DNA of 64,000 nucleotides from Streptomyces sp. R28 (GTDB lineage: Bacteria; Actinomycetota; Actinomycetes; Streptomycetales; Streptomycetaceae). Location: contig NZ_CP163439.1 of NCBI RefSeq assembly GCF_041052385.1, positions 3,771,001-3,835,000 on the forward strand, in the 5' to 3' direction. Below are positions 19,171 to 27,532 of the stretch, in pieces. A program made the translations under genes and the position numbers. The notes beneath the pieces are model-generated. The model saw only the letters and a program-made list of their open reading frames with translations. It ran no database searches and was not told where the DNA came from. Every line of letters starts with the position of its first letter. The stretch's first letter is position 1.

Positions 19171-20106
19171 TCACCGCGCCCAGGCGGGCATCCAGGTCTC
19201 CGCCTCCCGGCGCTCGGTCCGGGTCGCGGCGAGGTGGGCGCGAAGAGCCGTGAGACTGGGGTGCGCGTTGTCGCCGCGCCAGAGCAGGGAGTGCGGGTAA
19301 ACCGGGGTCGGGTCGCGCAGCGGGATGCGGCGCAGGTCCTGGTCGGCGGGCCAGACCAGGCGGGTGTCCTCGCCGACGAAGGTCGCCAGTGCGGCCGAGT
19401 CGGCGATCGTGTCGACGAGCGGCTCGGTGCCGAAGTCGGGGCCGGTCGCCTCGATGGTGAGCCCGAACCGGGCCGCGAGGGCGTCGTAGTAGACGGCCCA
19501 TTCGGTGCCGTCGACGATGCCGGGCATCCAGATCCGGTGTCCGGCGAGCTCGGCGGGTGTCACCGAGCGGGCGGCGGCGAGTTCGTGCCCCGGTCCGGTC
19601 AGGAGCTGCACCGGCTCGTCGTACACGCGGGCGGCCTCGATGCCGTCGGGCAGCTTCCGCGCGGCCATGGTCACGGCGCGGAAGGACGCGTCGATCGTGC
19701 CGGCGCGCAGGGCCGCGACGGCCGCGTCGGCGTCGAAGAGGGTGACGACGTCGAGTTCGGTGTCGGGGTTGGCGCGGTGAAAGCCGCGCAGCAGGACCGC
19801 CGGGGCGAGCCGTCGGCCGATCACGTCGACGCGCAGGGCACGGCGGCCGGGGCGCACGGAGGCGAGGGCCCGTTCCTCGGCCCGGAGGAGGGCGCGGGCG
19901 TGCGGCAGGAAGGCCTGCCCGTCGATGGTGAGCCGCGCCCCGCGCGGGGCGCGGGTGAACAGCAGCACCCCGAGGCGGCTCTCCAGCGTGGCGATGCGTT
20001 TGGAGACGGCCTGCTGGGTGATCGACAGGGTCGCGGCGGCGTCCTGGAACCGGCCCGCGTCGGCTGCGGCGACGAAGGTGCGCACGGCGTCGAGGTCCAC
20101 GGCCAC
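19171..20106 (-). CDS. LysR-family transcriptional regulator
   Basis: A 311-residue regulator. The N-terminal HTH is AATLSITQQAVSKRIATLESRLGVLLFTR; the effector-binding domain follows (about 90-290). It is divergent from the MFS transporter gene, and a perfect inverted repeat lies 10 bases in front of its start codon. It likely controls itself and the transporter. Confidence 0.9.
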   Translation of the reverse strand: MAVDLDAVRTFVAAADAGRFQDAAATLSITQQAVSKRIATLESRLGVLLFTRAPRGARLTIDGQAFLPHARALLRAEERALASVRPGRRALRVDVIGRRLAPAVLLRGFHRANPDTELDVVTLFDADAAVAALRAGTIDASFRAVTMAARKLPDGIEAARVYDEPVQLLTGPGHELAAARSVTPAELAGHRIWMPGIVDGTEWAVYYDALAARFGLTIEATGPDFGTEPLVDTIADSAALATFVGEDTRLVWPADQDLRRIPLRDPTPVYPHSLLWRGDNAHPSLTALRAHLAATRTERREAETWMPAWAR

Positions 20107-20115
20107 AGCCTAGGC

Positions 20116-20134
20116 ATACAACCGTTGGTTGTAT
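20116..20134. promoter_or_regulatory. Probable LysR operator
   Basis: ATACAACC (20116-20123) and GGTTGTAT (20127-20134) are perfect inverted repeats around GTT, fitting the T-N11-A logic of LysR boxes. A further CCGTTGGTTGT half-site lies at about 20154-20164, nearer the transporter gene. Confidence 0.7.
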
Positions 20135-20192
20135 CCAGGGACACCATGGACGCCCGTTGGTTGTTTGATCTGGGCAATCGCCTCTCGCTTGG

Positions 20193-21503
20193 ATGGCTGC
20201 GGTCAACGTGAGGTTGGGGCTGGGGATGACGGGCGAGCGGTCGTTGGGGCGGAAGTTCGGGTGGCTGTGGGCGGCGTACGGGGTCAGCGCGTTCGGGACC
20301 CGGCTCGCCTTCGACGCGTTCCCGATCATCGCGATTGTCGTGCTGCACGCCGGGGCGACCGAGGTGGCGCTGCTGGCGGCCTCGGGGCTCGCGGTGGGGG
20401 CGGCGGTGGCGGTGCCGCTCGGGGCGTGGGTGGAGCCGCGCCGAAAGCGGCCGGTGATGGTCGCGGCGGACCTGCTCCGGTGCGCGGCGCTGCTGAGCAT
20501 CCCCGCCGCCTTCGCGCTGGACGCGCTCGGCCTCGGCCAGCTGCTGGTGGTGTCGGTGGTGGTCGCCGCGGCGGACATCACGTTCACCGCGGCGAGCGGG
20601 GCGTATCTGAAGTCCCTCGTGCCGCCGGAGGACCTGCTCGTGGCGAACGGCCGCTTCGAAGCCACGACATGGACGACCACCGCGCTCGGCCCACCGCTGG
20701 GCGGGGCCGCGATCGGTGCGTTCGGCCCGATGGCGACGGTGCTGGCGGACGCGGCCAGCTATCTGCTGTCGGCGCTGGGGATCCGGGCGATCGGCGGTAA
20801 GGAAAGGCAACAGACCGGCAGGCAACAGACCGGCAAGCAACAGCCTGGAGGGCAGCAGACCCGCCCTGGCTCACCCTCGGGCCTGCGGCTGAGCGACCTC
20901 CCGGCAGGCTGGCGGCACCTCCTCACCCACCCCACGCTGCGCCCGCTGTTCCTCAACACGGTCCTGGTCAACGCCCTGATCATGGCGCCGTCCCCGGTGC
21001 TCGCCGTCCTCATGCTCGGCCAACTCGGCTTCGCCCCCTGGCAGTACGGCCTCGCCTTCGCCGTCCCGTGCCTGGGCGGCCTGCTGGGCTCCCGCCTGTC
21101 GCGGCGCCTGGTCACCCGGTACGGCCGACGCCGGGTCCTGCTCACCGCCGGCACCCTGCGCGCCTGCTGGCCCGTCGGCCTGGCCTTCGTCGGCCCGGGC
21201 ACGTCCGGTCTGCTGCTCATCATGGCCGTCGAGTTCGGCCTGATCACGTGCGTGGGCGTGTTCAACCCGGTGCTCGCCACCACCCGCCTCGACCAGACCC
21301 CACCGGACCGGATCACCCGCACCTTGTCGGCATGGCAGATCACGGGCCGTACGACGACCGCGGCCATGACGGCGCTGTGGGGCCTGCTGGCGGCACTGAC
21401 CGGACCACGCACCGCCATTGCCCTCGCAGGAGTTCTGCTGCTGGCGACCCCGCTCCTGCTCCCGCGGCGCGAGCGCGCACCGCAGCGCAGCGCCGCCGGG
21501 TAA
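20193..21503 (+). CDS. MFS transporter
   Basis: A 436-residue membrane protein with 12 predicted helices in two halves, of the MFS-3/enterobactin-exporter-like group. The central loop (about residues 203-230) is hydrophilic and repetitive (RQQTGRQQTGKQQ), encoded by a tandem repeat at about 20806-20862. The start is uncertain: ATG 20193 gives the longest product, ATG 20226 (MTGERSLGRKFGW) is more typical for the family. Neither has a strong ribosome-binding site. Substrate unknown; the divergent LysR protein is the likely regulator. Confidence 0.87.
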   Translation: MAAVNVRLGLGMTGERSLGRKFGWLWAAYGVSAFGTRLAFDAFPIIAIVVLHAGATEVALLAASGLAVGAAVAVPLGAWVEPRRKRPVMVAADLLRCAALLSIPAAFALDALGLGQLLVVSVVVAAADITFTAASGAYLKSLVPPEDLLVANGRFEATTWTTTALGPPLGGAAIGAFGPMATVLADAASYLLSALGIRAIGGKERQQTGRQQTGKQQPGGQQTRPGSPSGLRLSDLPAGWRHLLTHPTLRPLFLNTVLVNALIMAPSPVLAVLMLGQLGFAPWQYGLAFAVPCLGGLLGSRLSRRLVTRYGRRRVLLTAGTLRACWPVGLAFVGPGTSGLLLIMAVEFGLITCVGVFNPVLATTRLDQTPPDRITRTLSAWQITGRTTTAAMTALWGLLAALTGPRTAIALAGVLLLATPLLLPRRERAPQRSAAG

Positions 21504-21514
21504 CGACTGGGTTG

Positions 21515-21530
21515 CCTGGTATAGACCTCT
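21515..21530. promoter_or_regulatory. DasR-like (dre) site upstream of csnR
   Basis: CCTGGTATAGACCTCT matches 13 of 16 positions of the DasR consensus ACTGGTCTAGACCACT. It lies two bases upstream of the -35 hexamer of the csnR promoter. DasR is the GntR-type N-acetylglucosamine/chitin regulator of streptomycetes, so control of a chitosan-sugar operon by it makes sense. This is a sequence match only. Confidence 0.55.
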
Positions 21531-21531
21531 C

Positions 21532-21561
21532 TTGACGGCACCTTCCCCTCGGGTCTACCTT
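21532..21561 (+). promoter_or_regulatory. Promoter of the csn operon
   Basis: TTGACG at 21532-21537 and TACCTT at 21556-21561 are separated by 18 bases, a good vegetative (HrdB-type) promoter. Transcription would begin around 21568-21572, directly ahead of the CsnR palindrome. Confidence 0.6.
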
Positions 21562-21575
21562 CCTGGACAACCCGA

Positions 21576-21590
21576 TAGGAAACTTTCCTA
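21576..21590. promoter_or_regulatory. csnR: CsnR operator palindrome
   Basis: TAGGAAACTTTCCTA is a perfect 15-base palindrome around a central C and lies just downstream of the predicted transcription start, where a bound repressor would block the polymerase. GGAAA/TTTCC palindromes of this kind are operators of ROK-family repressors of the CsnR type. Confidence 0.8.
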
Positions 21591-21663
21591 ACAGTGATCC
21601 TGGATGGACTTCCGTCGTAGATCGCTGAGAAGCTGGTCAGCCGAGAGGCAGGTGTCGATTCCC

Positions 21664-22875
21664 ATGGCAGGAACCGCCGGTACGCCGGGCACCCCGCGCG
21701 TCCTGCGCGCCATGAACGACCGTGCCGCCCTGGACCTCCTCCTGGAGCACGGGCCGCTGTCCCGCACGCGGATCGGCAAACTCACCGGCCTCTCAAAGCC
21801 GACCGCCTCCCAGTTGCTCGCCCGCCTCGAAGCCGCCGGCCTCGTCCTGGCCACCGGCACGACGGAGGGCCGTCCCGGCCCGGGCGCCCAGCTGTACGAG
21901 GTCAATCCGGCCGCCGCGTACGCCGCGGGGCTCGATGTCACCCCCGAACGCATCCTCGCCGCCGTCGCCGACATCACGGGCCGCACGGTGGGGTCGTACG
22001 AACTGCCCACCCCCGGCAGGCGGCCGACCCAGCCCGTCGTCCGGCAGGTCACCGACGCCCTCGACAGCGCGGTGAAGGCGGCAGGCCTGGCCCGCGACGA
22101 CGTCCACCGGCTCGTCATCGGCACCCCCGGCGCCTTCGACCCCAACACGGGCCGGCTGCGCTACGCCTCCCACCTCCCCGGCTGGCACGCCCCCGCACTC
22201 CTGGACGAAGTCGCCGCCGCCCTGCCGATGCCGGTCGAGTACGAGAACGACGTCAACCTCGCGGCGGTGGCCGAGCAGCGGCTCGGCGCGGCTCGCGGCC
22301 ACGAGGACTTCGTGCTGCTGTGGAACGAAGGGGGCCTGGGCGCCGCCCTGGTCCTCGGCGGCCGGCTGCACCGCGGCTGGACCGGCGGCGCGGGCGAGGT
22401 AGGTTTCCTGCCGGTTCCGGGCGCACCCCTGGTCCGCCAGGTAACCAAAGCCAACAGTGGCGGCTACCAGGAGCTGGCCGGTTCGCAGGCGATCCCCCAG
22501 CTCGCGAGCGAACTCGGTATCGCGAACATCCCGTCGGGTCCGTACGCCGAGGCGGCCGCCACCCTCATCGAACGGGCCGCCGCGGAGGACACCGTCCTGG
22601 GCCGGCTCCTCCTGGAGACCTACGCGACCCGGCTCGCAACGGGTCTCGCCTCCCTGGTCTCGGTCCTCGACCCCGAACTGGTCGTCCTCAGCGGCGCCTC
22701 CCTCACGTCCGGCGGCGAGGTGCTGCGCGCCCTCGTCCAGGCCGAGCTGGAGGAGCTGGCCGCCTCCCGGCCCCGGCTCGTCGTCGGTGACGTCCGTGAA
22801 CACCCCGTGCTGCGGGGCGCGTTGGAGAACGCGCTCGCGACCACGCGCGACGAGGTCTTCGACACCGCACGCTGA
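21664..22875 (+). CDS. csnR: CsnR, ROK-family repressor of the csn operon
   Basis: A 403-residue regulator: winged HTH at about 20-80 (LSRTRIGKLTGLSKPTASQLLARL), then an actin-like ROK sugar-binding domain (RLVIGTPGAFDP, ENDVNLAAVAE, NEGGLGAALVLGGRLHRGWTGGAGEVG). The CxCGxxGCxE zinc motif of typical ROK proteins is absent; that place reads VTKANSGGYQELAG. It represses transport and use of chitosan-derived sugars until they are present. The ATG at 21664 is preferred; a GTG at 21652 and an ATG at 21604 are also in frame. It heads the csn operon. Confidence 0.9.
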   Translation: MAGTAGTPGTPRVLRAMNDRAALDLLLEHGPLSRTRIGKLTGLSKPTASQLLARLEAAGLVLATGTTEGRPGPGAQLYEVNPAAAYAAGLDVTPERILAAVADITGRTVGSYELPTPGRRPTQPVVRQVTDALDSAVKAAGLARDDVHRLVIGTPGAFDPNTGRLRYASHLPGWHAPALLDEVAAALPMPVEYENDVNLAAVAEQRLGAARGHEDFVLLWNEGGLGAALVLGGRLHRGWTGGAGEVGFLPVPGAPLVRQVTKANSGGYQELAGSQAIPQLASELGIANIPSGPYAEAAATLIERAAAEDTVLGRLLLETYATRLATGLASLVSVLDPELVVLSGASLTSGGEVLRALVQAELEELAASRPRLVVGDVREHPVLRGALENALATTRDEVFDTAR

Positions 22876-22972
22876 GCGCCCCGCCCCCCCTGCCTCAGCC
22901 CCTTCACCCAGCCCTGTAACTCACCCCCCGCCTTCCCTCACCCACCCCGTCCCGCCCTTGGGAGACCCTGCC

Positions 22973-24334
22973 ATGCCCGGAAAGTCCTGGAACGTCATAC
23001 CCTCACCGTCCCGCAAGGCGGCCGCCGCCCTCGCCGCCACCGCCTCCCTGGCCCTCTTCACCACGGCCTGCACCGGCCAGTCGGAGGCCGGTGCCACCGA
23101 CGACCCCAACGCCAGGACGACGATCACCTTCTGGCACGGCTGGAGCGCGCCCGCCGAGGTCAAGGCGATCCAGGCGAACGTGGACCGCTTCGAGAAGGCC
23201 CACCCGAACGTCACGGTGAAGGTCGTCGGCAACATCAATGACGACAAGCTCAACCAGGCGCTGCGCGCGGGCGGTTCGAGCGGTCCGGACGTGGTGTCGT
23301 CGTTCACGACCTCCAACATCGGCAAGTTCTGTTCCTCCGGCGCCTTCCTCGACCTGAAGCCGTTCATCGAGAAGTCGAAGCTCGACCTCGACAAGATCAT
23401 CCCGAAGCCGATGCTGGACTACACCCAGTTCGAGGGCACCCGCTGCGCCCTGCCCCTGCTGGGCGACGCCTACGGCCTCTACTACAACAAGGACGCCTTC
23501 GAGAAGGCAGGCATCACCTCCCCGCCGAAGACCTGGTCGGAGTTCGCCAAGGACGCCAAGAAGCTGACCAAGGCCAAGGGCGACAGCTACGAGCAACTCG
23601 GCTTCATGCCGACGTACCACGGCTACGAGACGGTCGTGGACCACTACATGTCCCAGTGGGACCACGCCTACTTCGACAAGGACGGCAAGTCCAACATCGC
23701 CAAGGACCCGGCCTTCGCCGACATGTTCACGTACCAGAAGAAGCTCATCGACGGCCTCGGCGGCTTCGCGAAGCTGGAGAAGTACCGCAACACCTTCGGT
23801 GACGAGTGGGGCGCCAAGCACCCCTTCCAGACCGGCCAGGTGGCCATGCAGCTCGACGGCGAGTGGCGCCTCGGCATGGCGAAGGAGGCCGACGTCGACT
23901 TCGAGATCGGCACCGCCCCGATGCCCGTCGCGGACGACGAGGTCGCCGAGTACGGCAAGGGCTTCCTCTCCGGCACGGTCATCGGCATCGCCCCGCAGAG
24001 CGAGAAGCAGAACGCGGCCTGGGAGCTGGTGAAGTACCTGACGACCGACACGCAGGCTGTCGTGTCCTTCGCCAACGCCATCCACAACGTGCCCTCCACG
24101 TTCGCCGCGCTGAAGTCGCCCGACCTGAAGGTGGACCCCGGCTTCAAGACGTTCCTGGACATCGCCCAGAACCCGGAGTCGAACACGCCGCCGGCCTCCG
24201 TCAACGGCTCGACGTACCAGACGACGCTGCAGGACTTCGGCTACCAGTACGAGTCGGGCAAGGTGAAGGACCTGAAGGCCGGTCTGGAGAAGACCGCCCG
24301 GCAGATCGACACCGACATCGAGCAGGCGAAGTAG
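22973..24334 (+). CDS. csnE: Sugar ABC transporter substrate-binding lipoprotein
   Basis: A 453-residue exported binding protein. The signal peptide ends in a lipobox (ALFTTAC), giving a lipid-anchored Cys at about residue 36. The mature part is a family 1 solute-binding protein (ITFWHGWSAPAEVKAIQ, the WSEFAKDAKKLTKAKG helix, the DGEWRLGMAKEADVD hinge area). By order and neighbours it is CsnE, which binds glucosamine or chitosan oligosaccharides. It follows csnR in the operon after a 97-base gap containing GGGAGA close to the start. Confidence 0.9.
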   Translation: MPGKSWNVIPSPSRKAAAALAATASLALFTTACTGQSEAGATDDPNARTTITFWHGWSAPAEVKAIQANVDRFEKAHPNVTVKVVGNINDDKLNQALRAGGSSGPDVVSSFTTSNIGKFCSSGAFLDLKPFIEKSKLDLDKIIPKPMLDYTQFEGTRCALPLLGDAYGLYYNKDAFEKAGITSPPKTWSEFAKDAKKLTKAKGDSYEQLGFMPTYHGYETVVDHYMSQWDHAYFDKDGKSNIAKDPAFADMFTYQKKLIDGLGGFAKLEKYRNTFGDEWGAKHPFQTGQVAMQLDGEWRLGMAKEADVDFEIGTAPMPVADDEVAEYGKGFLSGTVIGIAPQSEKQNAAWELVKYLTTDTQAVVSFANAIHNVPSTFAALKSPDLKVDPGFKTFLDIAQNPESNTPPASVNGSTYQTTLQDFGYQYESGKVKDLKAGLEKTARQIDTDIEQAK

Positions 24335-24341
24335 CGCCCCG

Positions 24342-25283
24342 ATGTCGACGCACACTCTCCGCGCGAAGCGCCGCAGGTCGGCGCTTCGAACGGTGGCCTT
24401 CCTGTCACCGTGGCTCATCGGTTTCGGCGTCTTCTTCGCCTATCCCCTGGTGTCCACCGTGTACTTCTCGCTGATGAAGTACGACGGCTTCGGCACACCG
24501 GTCTTCCGCGGCCTGGGCAACTGGGCCTACGTCTTCAACGACTACCCGCTGTTCTGGCCGGCGCTGCGCAACACGCTCTGGCTGGTACTGGTGATGGTGA
24601 CCTGCCGGGTGATGTTCGGGCTCGGCATCGGTCTGCTGATCACGAAGATCAAGACCGGTACGGGTGTCTTCCGCACCCTCTTCTACCTGCCCTACCTCGC
24701 CCCGCCGGTCGCCGCGACGCTGGCCTTCGTCTTCCTCCTCAACCCCGGCACCGGCCCGGTCAACTCGGTCCTCGACGGCCTGGGGCTGCCGACACCCGGC
24801 TGGTTCACGGACCCCGCCTGGTCCAAGCCGGCCCTCACCGCGCTGGCGCTGTGGGGCGTGGGCGACCTCATGGTCATCTTCATGGCCGCGCTGCTCGACG
24901 TACCGAAGGAGCAGTACGAGGCCGCGGAGCTGGACGGGACGTCGGCCTGGCAGCGGTTCCGGTTCGTGACCCTGCCGAACATCTCGCCGATCGTGATGTT
25001 CGCCGTCGTCACGGGCGTGATCCAGACGATGCAGTACTACACGCAGCCGCTGGTGGCCGGGAAGGTCGCCTCCGGCATCATCGGCGGATCCGGCCAGCAG
25101 TTCGAGCCGGGCTACCCGGACAAGTCGACGCTGACCCTCCCCCAGCTCGTCTACAACCTCGGCTTCCAGCGCTTCGACTACGGCTCGGCCTGCGTGGTCG
25201 CGCTGGTGCTGTTCGCGCTGGCCATGTCGTTCACGGCGCTGCTGATGCGGCGCCGGGGCGGACTGATCCAGGCAGGTGACTGA
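24342..25283 (+). CDS. csnF: Sugar ABC transporter permease
   Basis: A 313-residue integral membrane protein with six predicted helices, of the MalF/UgpA class. The EAA loop is present (YEAAELDGTSAWQRFRFVTLPNISP). It begins seven bases after csnE. It forms the import channel with CsnG. No ATPase gene is in the operon; Streptomyces sugar importers usually share the ATPase MsiK encoded elsewhere. Confidence 0.92.
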   Translation: MSTHTLRAKRRRSALRTVAFLSPWLIGFGVFFAYPLVSTVYFSLMKYDGFGTPVFRGLGNWAYVFNDYPLFWPALRNTLWLVLVMVTCRVMFGLGIGLLITKIKTGTGVFRTLFYLPYLAPPVAATLAFVFLLNPGTGPVNSVLDGLGLPTPGWFTDPAWSKPALTALALWGVGDLMVIFMAALLDVPKEQYEAAELDGTSAWQRFRFVTLPNISPIVMFAVVTGVIQTMQYYTQPLVAGKVASGIIGGSGQQFEPGYPDKSTLTLPQLVYNLGFQRFDYGSACVVALVLFALAMSFTALLMRRRGGLIQAGD

Positions 25284-25285
25284 CC

Positions 25286-26176
25286 ATGGCCCAAGTACTG
25301 GACAAGCCGGTGGAGTTGAGCGCTCCGACCATCGCCGAGCGCACGGCCCGGCGCAGGGCGCTGCTGGAGTGGATCGCCGTCCACTCGCTGGGCGTCGCGG
25401 CCGCGCTCTTCTTCACCCTGCCCTTCGTGTTCGTCGTCCTGACCTCGCTGATGAGCGACCAGCAGGCGCTCACCCGCGACCTCATCCCGGACACCTGGGA
25501 GTGGGGCAACTACACCAAGGTCTTCGACACACCGGGCTTCCTGACCTGGTGGAAGAACACCCTGGTCTACGCGGGTCTGGGCACGGTCCTCACGGTCGTG
25601 TCGTCGGTCCCCGTGGCGTACGCGCTCGCCAAGTTCCGCTTCCGCGGCCGGAACCTGTCCCTGATGCTCGTCATCTCGATGATGATGCTGCCGCCCCAGG
25701 TCGTCATCATCCCGATGTACCTGTTCTGGGCGAAGCAGCTGGACCTGTCGGGCACCCTGTGGCCGCTGATCATCCCGATGGCGTTCGGAGACGCGTTCTC
25801 GATCTTCCTCCTGCGCCAGTTCCTGATGACGATCCCGAACGAGTACCTGGACGCGGCGAGGGTGGACGGCTGCGGTGAATTCCGCACACTCCTGCGGGTC
25901 GTCCTCCCCATGGCGAAACCGGGGATAGCCGCTGTGGCCCTCTTCCAGTTCTTCTACGCGTGGAACGACTACTTCGGCCCCCAGATCTACGCGTCCGAGA
26001 ACCCGGGCGCCTGGACGCTCTCCTACGGCCTGGAGTCGTTCAAGGGCGCGCACCACACCGACTGGAACCTCACCATGGCCGCCACCGTGCTCGTGATGGC
26101 CCCCGTGATCCTCGTGTTCTTCTTCGCGCAGAAGGCGTTCGTCGAGGGCGTCACGCTCACCGGAGTGAAGGGTTGA
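25286..26176 (+). CDS. csnG: Sugar ABC transporter permease
   Basis: A 296-residue membrane protein with six predicted helices, of the MalG/UgpE class, with the EAA loop YLDAARVDGCGEFRTLLRVV. It starts two bases after the csnF stop and pairs with CsnF in the membrane. The signature proline-glycine context after the loop (LPMAKPGIAAV) is intact. Confidence 0.92.
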   Translation: MAQVLDKPVELSAPTIAERTARRRALLEWIAVHSLGVAAALFFTLPFVFVVLTSLMSDQQALTRDLIPDTWEWGNYTKVFDTPGFLTWWKNTLVYAGLGTVLTVVSSVPVAYALAKFRFRGRNLSLMLVISMMMLPPQVVIIPMYLFWAKQLDLSGTLWPLIIPMAFGDAFSIFLLRQFLMTIPNEYLDAARVDGCGEFRTLLRVVLPMAKPGIAAVALFQFFYAWNDYFGPQIYASENPGAWTLSYGLESFKGAHHTDWNLTMAATVLVMAPVILVFFFAQKAFVEGVTLTGVKG

Positions 26177-26266
26177 ACCACCTGTGCAGCATCTCCCCGG
26201 GGGACACCCCCCGGACCCCCGGCCGATAATCACGAATCCCGGCGCCCGGAAGCGAGGCACCTCGCA

Positions 26267-27532
26267 GTGAAACTCACCGTGGTCGGCGGAGGCTCGACCT
26301 ACACCCCCGAACTCATCGACGGCTTCGCCCGCCTCAGGGACACCCTGCCGATAGCGGAACTGGTCCTGATGGACCCGGCGACGGACCGTCTGGAGCTGGT
26401 GGGTGGCCTGGCCCGCCGCATCTTCGAACGCCAGGGCCACCACGGCACCATCACCACCACGACCGACCTGGACGCGGCGGTGGAGGGTGCGGACGCGGTC
26501 CTCCTCCAGCTCCGCGTGGGCGGTCAGGCGGCCCGCGAGCAGGACGAGACCTGGCCCCTGGACTGCGGCTGCGTGGGCCAGGAGACGACGGGCGCCGGCG
26601 GCCTGGCGAAAGCCCTGCGCACCGTCCCGGTGGTCCTGGGCATCGCGGACCGCGTCCGCCGCACCAACCCCACCGCCTGGATCATCGACTTCACCAACCC
26701 GGTCGGCATCGTCACCCGCGCCCTGCTCCAGGCGGGCCACAAGGCGGTCGGTCTGTGCAACGTGGCGATCGGCTTCCAGCGCAAGTTCGCGGCCATGCTC
26801 GGCGTGACCCCCGCCGACGTCCACCTGGACCACGTGGGCCTCAACCACCTCACCTGGGAGACCGGGGTACGCCTGGGCGGCCCCGAGGGCGAGAACGTCC
26901 TGCCGAACCTGCTGGCCGGCCACGGCGACACCATCGCCGCCGACCTGCACCTGCCCCGCCCCCTCCTGGACCGTCTGGGCGTGGTGCCGTCGTACTACCT
27001 GCGCTACTACTACGCCCACGACGAGGTGGTGCGGGAACTGCGCACCAAACCGTCGCGCGCCGCGGAAGTGGCGGAAATGGAAAGAAGGTTGCTCACCCTC
27101 TACGCCGACCCGGCCCTCGACGAGAAGCCGGAACTGCTCTCCAAGAGGGGCGGCGCGTACTACTCGGAGGCCGCGGTGGACCTGGCGGCCGCGCTGCTGA
27201 ACGGCGCCGGCAGCCCGTACCAAGTGGTCAACACCTACAACAAGGGCACGCTCCCGTTCCTCCCCGACGACGCGGTGATCGAGGTACAGGCCGGGGTGGG
27301 GACCAAGGGCGCGGCCCCTCTCCCGATGGCACCCCCGGATCCCCTGTACGCGGGCCTGATGGCCCAGGTGACGGCCTACGAGGACCTGGCCCTGGAGGCA
27401 GCCCTGCACGGCGGCCGCAGCCGGGTCTTCAAAGCCCTGCTCTCCCACCCCCTGATCGGCCAGTACGCGTACGCCGAGAAACTCACCGACCAGCTGATCG
27501 CACACAACCGGGAGCACCTCGCGTGGGCATGA
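26267..27532 (+). CDS. csnH: GH4 family glycosidase
   Basis: A 421-residue cytosolic enzyme of glycoside hydrolase family 4, which uses NAD and a divalent metal and cleaves phosphorylated or beta-linked sugars by a redox mechanism. The N-terminus has the NAD motif VVGGGSTYTPELIDGF. The active-site motif is CNVAI (near CN(I/V)P of 6-phospho-beta-glucosidases), and NPVGIVTRALLQ, VGLNHLTW and the YYLRYYY segment are typical. In the csn operon it probably splits imported glucosamine oligosaccharides. The start is a GTG at 26267; its stop overlaps csnK. Confidence 0.88.
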   Translation: MKLTVVGGGSTYTPELIDGFARLRDTLPIAELVLMDPATDRLELVGGLARRIFERQGHHGTITTTTDLDAAVEGADAVLLQLRVGGQAAREQDETWPLDCGCVGQETTGAGGLAKALRTVPVVLGIADRVRRTNPTAWIIDFTNPVGIVTRALLQAGHKAVGLCNVAIGFQRKFAAMLGVTPADVHLDHVGLNHLTWETGVRLGGPEGENVLPNLLAGHGDTIAADLHLPRPLLDRLGVVPSYYLRYYYAHDEVVRELRTKPSRAAEVAEMERRLLTLYADPALDEKPELLSKRGGAYYSEAAVDLAAALLNGAGSPYQVVNTYNKGTLPFLPDDAVIEVQAGVGTKGAAPLPMAPPDPLYAGLMAQVTAYEDLALEAALHGGRSRVFKALLSHPLIGQYAYAEKLTDQLIAHNREHLAWA

